A stretch of DNA of 64,000 nucleotides from Pisolithus tinctorius (GCA_024663395.1 JANFAH010000057.1:186001-250000), one strand, 5' to 3'. Numbered from the stretch's first letter, positions 10,620 to 21,640 are shown. The notes: generated by a model not told the origin, from the sequence alone. Translations and numbers: made by a program.

Positions 10620-10994
10620 ATGACAGCCTCCCTGATATCGCCCCTAACAACCTTTGGACACTCGCTCGCTTGTATTGGCGCGTCTCTGGCACACTCGGGT
10701 GTGTTGGTGGCTAGTGCAGTACTAAACTTTGCGATCACGTTGGTCGAATCTGTGATCCAATTCGGGAGGAGTGTCGGGACTTTGTTGGTGGATATGTTCC
10801 AGAGCATATTGGGATTTATAGTCGGTAAGGGATTGCGAAGTTGCTGCACCGTGCCTGTCATCGAGCCCCCTGACTGAACTACCTCGATAGCAAACTTTGC
10901 TGCCATCGTTATCATCGGTTCTATCTATTACGTCTACACCCGTAGGAGGCAAAGGGGAGTCACAGTTCCAGAGTCTCTGAAGAAGATACGTTGA
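10620..10994 (+). CDS. Small hydrophobic membrane protein of unknown function (102 aa)
   Basis: Two exons, 10620-10824 and 10891-10994, joined by a clean 66 bp GT-AG intron. The product is almost wholly hydrophobic or amphipathic up to residue about 82: a stretch of alternating small and hydrophobic residues (residues 1-68), then a strong transmembrane segment (NFAAIVIIGSIYYVY, about 70-84), then a basic tail TRRRQRG and PESLKKIR. The positive-inside rule puts the C-terminus in the cytosol. I do not recognise a named family. The first part could be one or two weak membrane spans or a membrane-lying amphipathic helix. A TATA-like box upstream and the conserved-looking splice site argue that it is a real gene. 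Confidence 0.72.
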
Positions 10995-11498
10995 ATAGGG
11001 AGAGGTGCAGAACATGAATGTTGAGAAGAAGCGGGTTTGTGTGAAGCTATTCAGAGTGATCATGTATTCTTGTGGAATTCCAATGCGGTATTCCGCCCCC
11101 TTCTACTGGAGGATCTCCTGAGGGACCACTAGGTATCATAAAGTAAATACAGGCTTCCAAGCTTTGAGCAAAGCATGGTAATGGCTGGTAATAATGTTTT
11201 CCTTGGCGTTCTCTGGGGTCTGACGGCGCCACTGCGATCAAACAAGCGCAAACAAGGTGCTCCCCGCTCTCCCGAGTTTGGCTGCCGTCGGGAGAATTTT
11301 GGAGAGTTGGATTGAGCTGGACCAGAGTGACCTACGCCGGCGACCCTGCGAACATCGCGTCTGGCAGGACTGACCCACATTATATAAATTCCTTTCTGGT
11401 TTCGGATGTCTCGCATCCCCGTCCCAGCTCATTCTCCGTCTGTCCACAAAACACTTGACCGTTCTTCTTCTCCAGTTCCTCCTCGGCAGCCAAGTACC
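10995..11498. other. Spacer and leader of the CBS-PB1 gene
   Basis: About 500 bp. A TATATAAA lies at 11380-11388. An ATG at 11406 is in frame with the downstream gene and could add 31 residues; the TATA box is only about 20 bp before it, so this stretch is more likely 5' UTR. No other gene is seen. Confidence 0.45.
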
Positions 11499-13823
11499 AT
11501 GTCTGCGTCGAACCTCTCTCTCTCGGATACACGGAAGAAGCAGTCGAAACGTGACGAGGTGGGTGTCTCTGCAGTTGTTTCGTTCCGTAGGCAGCAGTAG
11601 CGCCGCCTTGCACGCACTTATCACTTGAACATTCGAGAGACCGGAGACGCGTCCACCCCACTTACAGACTTGGGTTTAACGCTCGTGACAAGCAGCTAAC
11701 CCTCTCCCGTAGGCCATTCGCAAAAAAATCGAATCTGAGCTCGCCCGCAAGCGCACTATCTCAAGCACTCATCATACCGGGACGCGCAGCAGGCGAACGG
11801 CAAAGCCAGCTGTTGCAAAGGGGACCGTCGCGGCTCTCAAACCAAGTCCGGCACTCACTGTTCCGGATAACATTACTGTCGCCGAAGCCAGTCAGCTTTG
11901 CGCCGCCAAGCGCACGGATTGCGTACTCGTTGTCGACGATGAGGAAGGTCTTAGCGGCATATTTACAGCCAAGGATTTGGCCTACAGAGTGCGTCGTCTA
12001 CCTCTCACTTTTTAAAGCTAACGCAGCGCAGGTAACTGCAGACGGGCTGGATCCACATCACACACCCGTCAGTCAAATAATGACACGGAATCCCATGGTC
12101 ACTCGTGACACGACGAGCGCGACCGAAGCTCTTCAACTCATGGTACAACGACACTTCCGACACTTGGTATTTTGTTTCTTGTCTTTTCCCCCCTCCGTCA
12201 GTACGTATTTACCCACGAAACTAGCCTGTCTGCAACGAAGAGGGCAACGTCGTCGGTTTATTGGATATTACCAAAGTATTCCATGAGGCTTTGGATAAGG
12301 TCGAACGCAGTTCGTCCGCATCCGAGAAGTTGTACAATGCTCTTGCCGGCGTACAGTCCGAGCTTGGCCCAGGAGTAACATCCAACCCTCAGGCCGCGGC
12401 TATGCTTGCATACGTCGATGCTTTGCGCGAGAAGACTGCCCTACCAGATCTGTCCACGGTCATGGATTCGCGTACCCAGCCAGCAGTTGTCCTGCCAAAG
12501 ACCACGGTTCGCGACGTTGCGAAGCTGATGAAAGAACGCCGGGTAACTGCAGTTTGTGTAATGGAGAATACCCCCGGCCCCGACAGCGCGCACCCCAAGA
12601 TCGTGGGCATCTTTACGAGCAAGGATGTCGTTCTTCGAGTTATAGCGGCGGGATTAGATGCGAATATGTGTAGTGTTGTCCGGGTAATGACACCACATCC
12701 GGACACTGCTCCTCCGACGATGAGCGTGCATGATGCACTCAAGAAGATGCATAGTGAGTGTGGTAAATCAGGGAAATGGCTTTGCGTTTTGATGACCTGC
12801 TCGCAGATGGTCACTATCTCAACCTTCCAGTCGTTGAGACGGACGGCCGATTGGTAGCCATAGTTGATGTCCTCAAACTCACTTATGCCACCTTGGAACA
12901 GGTTTGTGTCGGTTTTCGTCGGCAGCAACTGTCATTCATACCCGATACAGATGAATGCCATGAGTACGGAGGCGTCCGGAGATGCAGAAGGTGGACCAAT
13001 GTGGGGTCGCTTCTTCGATTCCATTGGTGGACATGAAGATACGGAATCCGTGCTTTCTGGCTCGCACCATCACACGGACGCTCACTCTCTTTCCACACGC
13101 AACTTGTCTTATCTCCATCAATCCCCTAACTCTGAGGTTCACCCCAACGACTCTGCTTCCGTTGTTGATGACGACTCTGTCCTCGAAGGATACCCAAGGA
13201 AAAAGGGTGACATCCCCGCTATAACCGGCGCGGCGTCTAGCATCCCTGTTGATGATGGCACATATGTATTCAAGTTCCGCACGCCAAGTGGGCGCACGCA
13301 CCGCTTCCAGGCCCGTCACGATAGCGTGGAGATGCTTCGAGAGATTGTATACGGGAAACTCTCCACAGATCCTTTCTTCACCGAGTTTAGCGGGAACTCA
13401 GAGGATAAACCGGACCCTACTGATTTTACTTTATCGTACACGGATGCGGACGGAGACACGGTGCTAATGACATCCGACTCTGACATTGCGGATGCTGTCA
13501 AGATTGCAAGGACGGGAGGTTCGGACCGTGTCGTTTTGTTCATCCAAGGTGGTAAACATTGGGCGGAGGCTGGAGCAGATAAGAGTGAAGATGGGGCTAA
13601 GGCAGCTGCGGAAGCTGCAGAGGAGCAATTGAAGGCGATGGACAGAACGGAGTTGACTCCTGAACCTGCACCTACACCATCACCGCCATCGAAGGTGGTC
13701 CTGCCACCAGACCAGGAACTCGTACTGGGTATTCCCAAGGACCTTTTACTCCCTGCAAGTATAGGTGTATTGGCGGCGGTCATTCTTGGTGTGTTTACCA
13801 TCTCGCGTCTAACACGCGATTAA
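11499..13823 (+). CDS. CBS-domain and PB1-domain protein with C-terminal membrane anchor (Mug70-like)
   Basis: Six exons: 11499-11558, 11713-11988, 12032-12166, 12225-12753, 12807-12901 and 12951-13823; 655 residues. Order of parts: charged N-terminus (RKKIESELARKR), four CBS motifs in two Bateman pairs (for example KRTDCVLVVDDEEGLSGIFT, PVSQIMTRNP with CNEEGNVVGLLDITK, ERRVTAVCVMEN, LPVVETDGRLVAIVDVLKLTY), a linker, a PB1 domain (TYVFKFRTPSGRTHRFQ to VVLFIQGGKH, about residues 455-550), an Ala/Glu-rich spacer, and one C-terminal membrane span (LLLPASIGVLAAVILGVF) with a short RLTRD tail. CBS pairs bind adenine nucleotides; PB1 domains mediate pairing with other PB1 proteins. The fission yeast homologue is meiosis-induced. 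Start 11499 is preferred for its A at -3; 11406 is the alternative. Confidence 0.88.
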
Positions 13824-14223
13824 CCTAAAGTTGTGAGGAAGTAGAGGTCTGGCAATGTCATACCATCTTCCATTTATTTGCAGAAATCTCTTTACTTTCA
13901 TGTTACCTGCTTCATTTACTTTCTGCTACGTACAAGGTGTCATTGCTGACTTACCCATCGTCTTCCACTTGTTTGCGTATACAACGTGCCCTTGATATGA
14001 TACCTGACGACCTCATGCATTGTCTTGATTTACCGGAATTCAATAAAGGAATTTCATCGCGATGGATTGCTACCTCAAAAGTATCCCCTTGTGTTCGTTC
14101 TAAGATGCTTGCTTTTTCTTCGGGCAATAACAGTTCCGAAGTCACGTGCTGCCGCCGGAGGAGGCCTTACAATCGACTCTGAGCACTGCCAGTGTGTATT
14201 GTAATATCAGACTTGCAGAAGGA
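13824..14223. other. Spacer before SGF11
   Basis: 400 bp, pyrimidine-rich at 13860-13950. It should hold the 3' UTR of the CBS-PB1 gene and the SGF11 promoter. No gene is recognised. Confidence 0.45.
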
Positions 14224-15764
14224 ATGTCCAAGTCAGAGAGGGAGGACGTCATCTCACATTTGGTACGTCTGGGTCACTACCGCAGTCCGAGTTCTAACCA
14301 CCCCTCAGGCAGACAGAATATTCTCTGCTATGTTGGACGAGCTAACAATGGATGCCGCCCTCCGGGGCCATCGCGAAATAGCTCGAAATAGGTCTGTTTG
14401 TCGAATATGTCATACCCAGTGAGAATTCTTTTTAGATTGAGTGACTTTGAGCTGCCGACTCATCTGTGTGGTGCAGCTGTGGCATGGGTGCGACCCTTAT
14501 TTGATCGATGTGGTTCACCAGAATTCACAAAATGTGACCCTATCTCTATGAAGCCCACGCCAGTAATGGCCACCAACAACCTCAAAAGGCCCAGAACGAC
14601 GAGCGGTCACTGCTCGAAGGGAAGACCGCATCGAGCACCGGTACCAACACTCCCACGAGTACGAAAGATGGGAATGTACTGTTCGAATGCACTGTGTGCA
14701 AACGTCAGGTATGTATTTTTATCAAGGTTTCCTCGCGTTACACTCCCATATTTCAGGTTGCTTCGAATCGGTACGCACCTCATCTCAGTGGTTGTATGGG
14801 CATAGGGACTGGGTCCAGACGCACGGCGGCACGCGGGAATCTCAAAACAAAGTAAGAGACGATGTAATAATAATAATCCTTCTTGCCTCACCAATTTCAG
14901 ATTACCTATCGAGACCATCCGTGCGGACTCTCCCCTGCAAGGTTCAGAAAATGGTAACGCCTCTGACGACAATTCGGGCGGGAAAGTTAAAGGGAAGTCA
15001 AAAGGTAAAAACACCGGTAAATGGATGCACTGTCCTCTCAGGGAATATACTCTCATTTCCGCAAAGATGACGATGAATTCAATCTCAAGCGCAAACAGGC
15101 AAGCCAGGTGTTTGTTGCGAGAATTCAGAACATGTATTCACCACCATTGGATATTCTTCTTCATAGCCGCTTTCGCCACAAACCTCCCCCGCAAAGAAAC
15201 AGAAGAAACAGAAGACAACAGGCAAGTCGCCACTACCTCCATAACGCTCGTTTGCATAATTACCCTCCCAAAGGTTCAGTAGTATCGCGTCTCAAAGATG
15301 GTGCAGCTACGGGGAGTCAGGTTAGTCGTAGTCCTTATGTCATATTCCCTGACGTTGTGACCCACGTCGTTACAGTCGAAAATTCCTTCCAAGTTGCGAT
15401 CCTCGTCTACAGCGTCATTTTTGGACCGAGATCGATCAGCAACGCCCGCTTCCCAGTCCTCTTCGAGCACGCCCATCGCGACCTCTGTCTCCTCGGTAAT
15501 ATCGGGTCAAAGTCCTGCCGGGACAGGGCCACCAAAGCGTGGTCGCCCGAAGGGCAGTAAGACCGGGATGGGTCGTGGAGCGGCTGCTTTGGCTGCGCAG
15601 GTAAAACGACCGAGCCCTCCGCGACCACCACCGCCTCCGCAGCCCGATTACCTCATAGGTATGTTTCCCCCCAGCATACCGCGCTGTGTCCGCGGCGACG
15701 TTGCTGATTTTATTCTGTAGACGTGGAAGGAGACGAAACTGGTTCATCGACAGACACGGACTGA
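14224..15764 (+). CDS. SGF11: SAGA histone deubiquitinase module subunit Sgf11
   Basis: Eleven exons: 14224-14262, 14309-14418, 14477-14487, 14554-14708, 14757-14851, 14901-15016, 15067-15107, 15167-15221, 15274-15320, 15376-15658 and 15721-15764; 331 residues. The N-terminal helix FSAMLDELTMDAALRGHREI binds the deubiquitinase module in homologues. The signature zinc finger reads FECTVCKRQVASNRYAPHL with C later in SGCMG. The rest is a low-complexity basic tail with an AT-hook-like PKRGRPKGSK and an acidic end (DYLIDVEGDETGSS). Sgf11 anchors Ubp8 and Sus1 in SAGA for H2B deubiquitination. Exon 3 (11 nt) is inferred from frame and from the Cys-rich CRICHTHCG it yields; exons 1-2 and 4-11 are firmer. 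The intron 15222-15273 is GC-AG. Confidence 0.86.
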
Positions 15765-16165
15765 GGATTTATTTTACCTCCACTTTTGATCCGCCAACAG
15801 CCCGTCGCGTGGTCGATACGTATGTATATTGTTTTAGGCGACTGTACAATACCATTGTTGAGCTGTGATTCGGGTTGTATAGAGTACATAGAAACTTTTG
15901 TAAGCAATTCCACAAGCGAAGAGTCTAGATGGGTGGCATTCTTGGCATGCTATAAAAAGTAGTGTTTTCCCGCCATCAATGTCGGTGGGTGCGAGGTGTC
16001 GGACCCTCTGCGAAGTATCAGCACCGCTGTGCAACGACTCTCTCGACGACCAGCAGAGCCTGACAGCCCTTCGCGCACTCCTTTGTCTTTCGATACCACG
16101 CTCGCTCGCAGGACGAACACAATCATTTTCCAACTCCCTTCGTTGACGCTCTTCCATCTCAAGCC
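15765..16165. other. Spacer between SGF11 and the seven-pass protein gene
   Basis: 401 bp holding a 3' UTR (TATA-like AT-rich part near 15820-15950) and a promoter. The last 100 bp before 16166 are pyrimidine-rich (CTTCC, CTCTC), as in many fungal leaders. No gene seen. Confidence 0.45.
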
Positions 16166-17815
16166 ATGGCTCACCAATATACGAACCATGGGGACCGCTC
16201 AACCGACTACCTCTCCACACTCCATGCCAACCCGTCGAACCTAGACGAGTTTAAGTCATCATACGACGACCTCATAGACCAGTACGCAGAACCTTACTCG
16301 AGAATATCAACCTACCAAACCTTCCGGGTTCAAACCGACCCCACCAGTGATCTTGACTCACGAAGGCCGTCGTATTCCTTGGACAAGAAAAATCCATACA
16401 ACGTGGGCAAAGGGGAAGAAATAGAGGACGACCCCGCTCACTCACTACCACAAGCTTACCCTCCTAGACAAAAGCAAGAAAAGATCGTGGACAACCGGAG
16501 CTTTGTTTCAAGAGTAGGCGCACGTCTTGGTATGCCTGTCAGCCAACACCTCACAATATGATAGGTTCTTCCGGACTCCTGGGCATGCCGACTCTTCGTT
16601 ATCACTGTCGTCGTCGAAACGGCTATAGACCTTGCCATTGAGGGCGACTTGCTCGTACGATTACAAGACGGAGGCGATGCCGAAAGTGAAAGTGCGAAGA
16701 AAATGCCCGTATACCTTAGCATCTTTGCACTTGCGCAGTAGGTTTCAGTCGCCACATATACTTGAACGAAGCTTCTCACAGTTTACAGCGTTTTCCAACT
16801 TGTTCTTGCTGTGGATGCAGTGTATGCTCGAAATACACTGCAGTTTATCTGTCTCATGTAAGGGTTGTTCAGCGTTTCTTTACGATAACCTTTCAACATT
16901 TTTCGTAGATTGTTCAACCTCCTCTTCCTGATCTACGCCGTCATCCAAATAGGGGAAATACAGGGCTCGACGACGACTTCCGATGGGCCCATTCACATAC
17001 CAGTGAACGTGCTTACGAACATAATCCCTGGCGTAATATCAGCTGCAGAACTGGCGTACATCGCCCTCGGCTGGAAAATTTACAAAGAATTCGGCTGGAA
17101 GGTATACAAGTTTCTTGGTGCCGACCGACGCATCAAGAAGATGTATGCCAGTTATCAGATCTTCCAATGTCTCGTCAAATTTGATCTCTTCTTCTGGATC
17201 GGATTCACCGTTCAGTTTCTCTGGCTAGTCCTTGAAAAGAGTGACTGGGAATACTACGTCACCCTGGCCGCTTTGCCACTATCCATCATTCTTCTCATTG
17301 AGGGTCACCTCGCAGCACGCTACGAGAACAAGTGGATGATGGCAACTTTCATGTCAGGATGTATTGGGGCTTTAGTGTACTTCATTTACAAGGTGAGGTG
17401 ACGCCTAGACGTCGGGTTGTCACGCTAGCTGATGCTGTGTGTCAGCTTTACAAACTCTTGAAATATCGCAATACGGACTACGCTGACGTATGGCACTCGC
17501 TAACCACCTTCTGTAAGTACTTCCGAATCTGCTCAGTTTTGTTCATGGCCGTGATTCGTTTTGCAGCTGCCATTGCCATCTTTTTACTTTTGATAACGAT
17601 TGCTTTCACCATCATCGTGATGCGAAACTTTGGCAGAGGCTTGAAGAACTCAAGTAAGCAGATCTGTGAATTTTGGCACTCCCTCGTCATTGAACTTACC
17701 CCTGCTACCCCCACCCCCACCAGTTGCGAGAAGCACAAATCACGCGCGTACAGGTTCTCAGCCCTTTCACCGCGGACCGATGAGCATGAATCCCAACCGG
17801 ATGAGCATTGACTGA
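16166..17815 (+). CDS. Polytopic membrane protein, UPF0658 Golgi-like (439 aa)
   Basis: Seven exons: 16166-16513, 16565-16737, 16789-16857, 16909-17392, 17446-17512, 17567-17653 and 17724-17815. A polar N-terminal region of about 115 residues precedes about seven membrane segments (for example LFVITVVVETAIDLAI, LFNLLFLIYAVIQIG, LFFWIGFTVQFLWLVL, LAALPLSIILLIEG, MSGCIGALVYFIYK and AIAIFLLLITIAFTIIVM). The loop GWKIYKEFGWKVYKFLGADR and the end NRMSID look family-specific. The overall plan agrees with fungal UPF0658 Golgi membrane proteins, whose function is unknown; this assignment is from memory of the family and is moderate. The short C-terminal tail is cytosolic by charge. Confidence 0.85.
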
Positions 17816-18298
17816 AGGCATATTTTTGTTTGCCAATTAAACGGACCTTGTGTACTTTATAGGCGTTATCGCCATCTTGTTGACTCATTATGGCGCTCCT
17901 CTTCCCTCTCCCTTGACCAGCATCTATAAGTACTCCCCCTCTTTCGGCGTCCTTTGCGCATATTTCTCCATGATACATATATACCGTCTCACCCTTGACT
18001 CCTTTGATTCTTGATTTATAGGTATCAGTATGATATATCCTCACGCTTGATGCGTTTTTTTTGTTATCATATTTGTGAAGTTCATGCCAGACATTGAAAT
18101 TTGGGCGTGTAATATGAGCCTACTCACTGCTGATCGTCTCGGGGCCTTGAGCTGAGCTGGTCAATTACTGTTCTCAAGTAGACGCCGGTTCCATTTACTT
18201 ACGTGGCATTCATTGTCCACATTACGGCAACCCGGATCCAGAGGGGTCCTCCATTACACGCTCGCAGTACAATTTGACCTTGCAGAACTTCGCCGAGC
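17816..18298. other. Spacer before BET1
   Basis: 483 bp with a T-run at 18054-18062 that probably belongs to the upstream 3' UTR. The BET1 promoter must lie in the right part. No gene recognised. Confidence 0.45.
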
Positions 18299-18895
18299 AT
18301 GTCCCAACGGTGAGGTCGATTCGTACCAGCCAGTATGGGCCAGGTGATAACACGTACCCAGCAGATTTCGTGCACCCAACACCCTGCGCGACCGCTCTGC
18401 ATTACTTGGCGTTACACCTCCACCCTCGGGGCGTTCGTCCCCTTTCGACCAGTCGTCATACCAACCTTCGGGGCATCGTTATGCAGATGATTTGGAGAAC
18501 CAAAACGACGAGGCACTAGAGGGTTTGTCTGCCAAGGTCAAGCTTCTCAAAGACGTGGGTCTACGGCTTTGTTGGCCGGCTGTAGAGTCAGTTCTCATGT
18601 GTTAATTTCTGCAGATCACTATTGGCATTGGGAGCGAGGTCCGAGAGTCTACTATTCAGCTTAGCCAGATGGTACGCTTCTGGACTCTCGTTTTCTCTCT
18701 CCTGTCCTTCAGATCATAATATATCATCTTTTCTTCCAGAACGATGCGTTCACGGAGACAGGTGGCATCCTTGCAGGGACATTCCGCAGAATGAACAACA
18801 TGGCAGAACGACAAGGATGTCGTTGGCTGTGGTACATCGTCTTCCTTATACTCGTTTTTTGGTTCTTTATCATTGTATGGTGGTTTCGAAGATGA
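18299..18895 (+). CDS. BET1: ER-Golgi Qc-SNARE Bet1
   Basis: Four exons: 18299-18309, 18362-18554, 18615-18671 and 18740-18895; 138 residues. A polar N-terminal part (RAPNTLRDRSALLGVTPPPS) is followed by the SNARE helix (ENQNDEALEGLSAKVKLLKD, then ITIGIGSEVRESTIQL and NDAFTETGGILAGTF) and a C-terminal anchor (WLWYIVFLILVFWFFIIVWW) ending in a short basic tail. The order TIxIGxEVRxS then TGGxL is that of Bet1. Bet1 works with Bos1, Sec22 and Sed5 in fusion of COPII vesicles with the Golgi. The first exon has only 11 nt (MSQR), found by frame and a good GTGAGG donor; an alternative unspliced start is not possible because of stops. Confidence 0.92.
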
Positions 18896-19145
18896 TGTTT
18901 ACCTTTCCACCATTATTTTGCTGTGAACAAAAATGGACTTGACCCAGCCCTACAGTGAGTGCCCTCAAAATCATGCGCGTGCTGGATGACAACCAAACGA
19001 TCAAGACCCCCCCCCCCTCTCTCATCCAGTATCATTATACTCGTACCGAAGGCAATTTAAGCTATTTCCAACTTGTCGATAATGAGGTTGATATATGGTG
19101 CACGTTACAAATAATAAGACACATCTCAACGGCGGCAGCCGAATG

Positions 19146-21342
19146 CTATCGCCAGTCCAGGAATTCCGCGTGTGCTATTTCCCATATCATTCGCCGTCGG
19201 AGGTAAGTCATGTCACGCTGAGAAAAATTAAAACACTCCTCTCCTCGAGACAATGACTCCAAGAACTGGCACGTGAAGACACCACAGTCGTAACCATTTT
19301 CCTGTTGTGGCGTGTCCTGCGAAAACAGGTGAGTAGAGGGGATGGGTTAAGAGAAAGACGATCTTACCTCAGGATCATAATCTATCCAATCCGTGAAGTC
19401 GAATGGTTTCCCTTTCTTATTTCTGTGTTCCAAGTCAAGATACTGGCGCAGTTTCTAATGACTGGTAAGTGATTTTGGTGCAATGCACGGAGAGCTGGGG
19501 AGACCCACGTGAAACACCAGCTTCCGAGGCACATTCATGCTGTCGTACGACTCTATTCGCTTTTCACGGAAGTTGATGGCAGCTCCCGTCCAGTGCATGT
19601 TATCGTGGTTAATAGGGATAAGGATAATGTCCTTTGCGAAGATATCGAACTTGACATGTTATCAGCAATGGGTGAATGGATGCCTGAATGAAATACCTTT
19701 TTCGTCCATTTTGCAAGTCTAGCACGTTCATAGCCCTCGCCCAGCAATTTGGTCCAGAAGAAACTACTGAAGTAGTGTACATCCAAGATCTTACTCTTCT
19801 TGGTACCATTCAGTGGTGGCTTGTGTCTAAATAATTCGGAACGTGACAAGATCATGGCGCCGTAGAAATTGATAATCTCGTCGTTAAGCCACTGGCACGG
19901 CTGCAGACGCGAGATGTCTTTGTCGCTGACTTGCTCTCGCGCGATCTTGGAGATGATACCTCTCTTGCGCAAAATTACGTTCACCTCGGTCTCTATTTCC
20001 GGGGGCAACACCTTGGGAAGAGGGGGCCGAAGGAGTCTGTTAATAGCATCATCCTTCTTACGAGCCGCTTCGCGCAGGCGTTCATGACGAGAAAGTAGGG
20101 GTGGCGGGGGTGGGCTGTGGATTGCTCAGTCTGCGAATCACGGATAAGCTGGCCCTGAGAAACCTACGCAGCGAGAGTCGACTTCGCTTTTTCAAGGGCG
20201 CGCTTTAAAACTTCAAGGCTAACTAGCTCGTGTCCGTCCACGCGTTCCTGGCAGTGGTCAATCAGACAAGGCGCGTAATTGTAGCAAAGAACCCCTCACT
20301 TCTCCATGTGAGCGCCTGCGGGGGCGAACGGGTAACCGCTTCTTCTCGCGCAGGTCAGACCATGATTGAGATGCTGGAATGCATGGCACCGGTTATGACG
20401 GAAGTACTGGGACCGTATGCAAAACAGATACGCACGCGTAACTCCGCGCCTTCTGAGCTTTTCTTCGTATCCAAGCAGGGCTATGAGTAGAGATAAGCAA
20501 GTAGCTGCGAAACGAGGAAATGTCACCTACACTCCAGCGATTCGATATTCGAGGTAAATCCTTGCCAGCCGTGAATCTATCGCATCCAAGAAGACAGACT
20601 TTGAATACCTTGTTTGCGTTTGATTTCGTGCAATTCCTCTAGCATCTTTTGTCTATCTTGTTTCCGTGTTTCTCGTACCCGCGTTTCATGCTAGAGCACG
20701 AATCACGGGATGTAGTTAGGCGACAGCGCGGATGCCAGGCGCAGTTAAACATACCTGGCGCTGATAAATATGAGGCTTAGTTGGGAGGCGTGCCAACGTG
20801 GTCTGAACGGAATGGTTTATTTGACATTGGTGCAATGAATTCGCAAGCCCGACATCCAGCGAATTGCTCTGAGCCGTTGGGACCGGTACAGATTTGATCG
20901 AGGTGGCACTGGTGGAGGTGGAACAAGGTGCACCATCGGTATCTGACGATACGAAGGACGTTGAATTTGACGGGACGGACAGGTCATTATGGGCTGGGGG
21001 CTCATGCGATTCTGGTGGTGGTGATGGTGGAAGAGGAAGTTGAGACGGTGAGGAAGCTGCATGCGGAGATTGAAGAGGTGTTGGATATAGAGTCTCCTGT
21101 GCATGATTGCCAGAACCTGAGGGGGAGTCCATCGCTAAGTGGCCTCGGAAGCGGAGTGGGAGAGACGTACCAGGTATAAATTGGATCACAGTGTCTATCG
21201 CTTTGGATGCTGTATCGCATATAAGCTCATAGGCGTCCATGGCAAGGATGCACCAGGCAGCCCGCAAGTGCGTTCTGGGGTGTTTCGGAGGCCTGTGGGT
21301 TGGCAGGAGTGAATCGGGCGCCTTCCTCTTGCGAGGATTCAT
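19146..21342 (-). CDS. ULP1: SUMO-specific cysteine protease Ulp1 (C48 family)
   Basis: Ten exons on the minus strand: 21171-21342, 20755-21116, 20609-20690, 20436-20480, 20300-20373, 20168-20247, 19697-20114, 19509-19649, 19368-19454 and 19146-19316; 543 residues. The N-terminus has a nuclear-localisation-like RKRKAP and KHPR and a Ser/Pro-rich stretch. The catalytic domain (last about 230 residues) shows QWLNDEIINFY, the His in NHDNMHW, the Asp in SYDSMN, and the Gln-Cys pair in QQENGYDCGVFTC, so all catalytic residues are present. Ulp1 matures SUMO and removes it from nuclear proteins, and in yeast is held at nuclear pores. Start 21342 is the first ATG that avoids the tRNA gene; a further in-frame ATG at 21523-21525 lies 7 bp from the tRNA and is unlikely. 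Intron 3 (20481-20608) is unusually long at 128 bp. Confidence 0.93.
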
Positions 21343-21531
21343 CACCAAGGTATGAAGAAGGTTGGCGACACCAATGCCAGTGAGTTTGTGCTTGAAGAAC
21401 AAACGACGATCTAACGAGGACCAGTTGGACTGTCTGAGACGAGGCGGACGAAAACAAAGTATCACCGGGAGTAACGCTCTGCCCCACGTGACAACCACTC
21501 TCAGACGTCCGTCGACGGGTTTCACACCGAC

Positions 21532-21637
21532 GCCCGCTTGGCTCAGTTGGCTAGAGCGCAGGTCTCATATCACACGATATGACGTAATCGTGGATTGCGT
21601 AATCCTGAGGTCGCAAGTTCGAGCCTTGCAGCGGGCA
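21532..21637 (+). tRNA. tRNA-Met(CAT), elongator type, with 32 nt intron
   Basis: The ends GCCCGCT (21532-21538) and AGCGGGC (21630-21636) form the acceptor stem, with A at 21637 as discriminator. D arm GCTC/GAGC, anticodon stem CAGGT/TCCTG around loop CTCATAA, T arm GCAAG-TTCGAGC-CTTGC. The anticodon CAT is at 21566-21568. The U-U mismatch at the loop-closing pair (31-39) is also found in eukaryotic elongator tRNA-Met. An intron at 21570-21601 starts one base after the anticodon, the canonical place. Internal A box at 21539-21550 and B box at 21617-21625 agree with pol III promoters; a T5 terminator follows at 21641-21645. Confidence 0.93.
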
Positions 21638-21640
21638 TTC

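Noticed and set aside
11406..11498. Upstream in-frame ATG of the CBS-PB1 gene
   Set aside because: A TATATAAA lies only about 20 bp before it and the base at -3 is C; the ATG at 11499 has A at -3 and fits the family N-terminus. Not excluded.
20481..20527. Cassette exon GDISSFRSYLL inside ULP1 intron 3
   Set aside because: Its frame does not continue into the conserved LLGYEEKLRRRG block; the full-length intron is preferred.
21523..21525. Upstream ATG for ULP1
   Set aside because: It lies 7 bp from the tRNA gene, leaving no room for a promoter; the extra 61 residues show no conserved motif.
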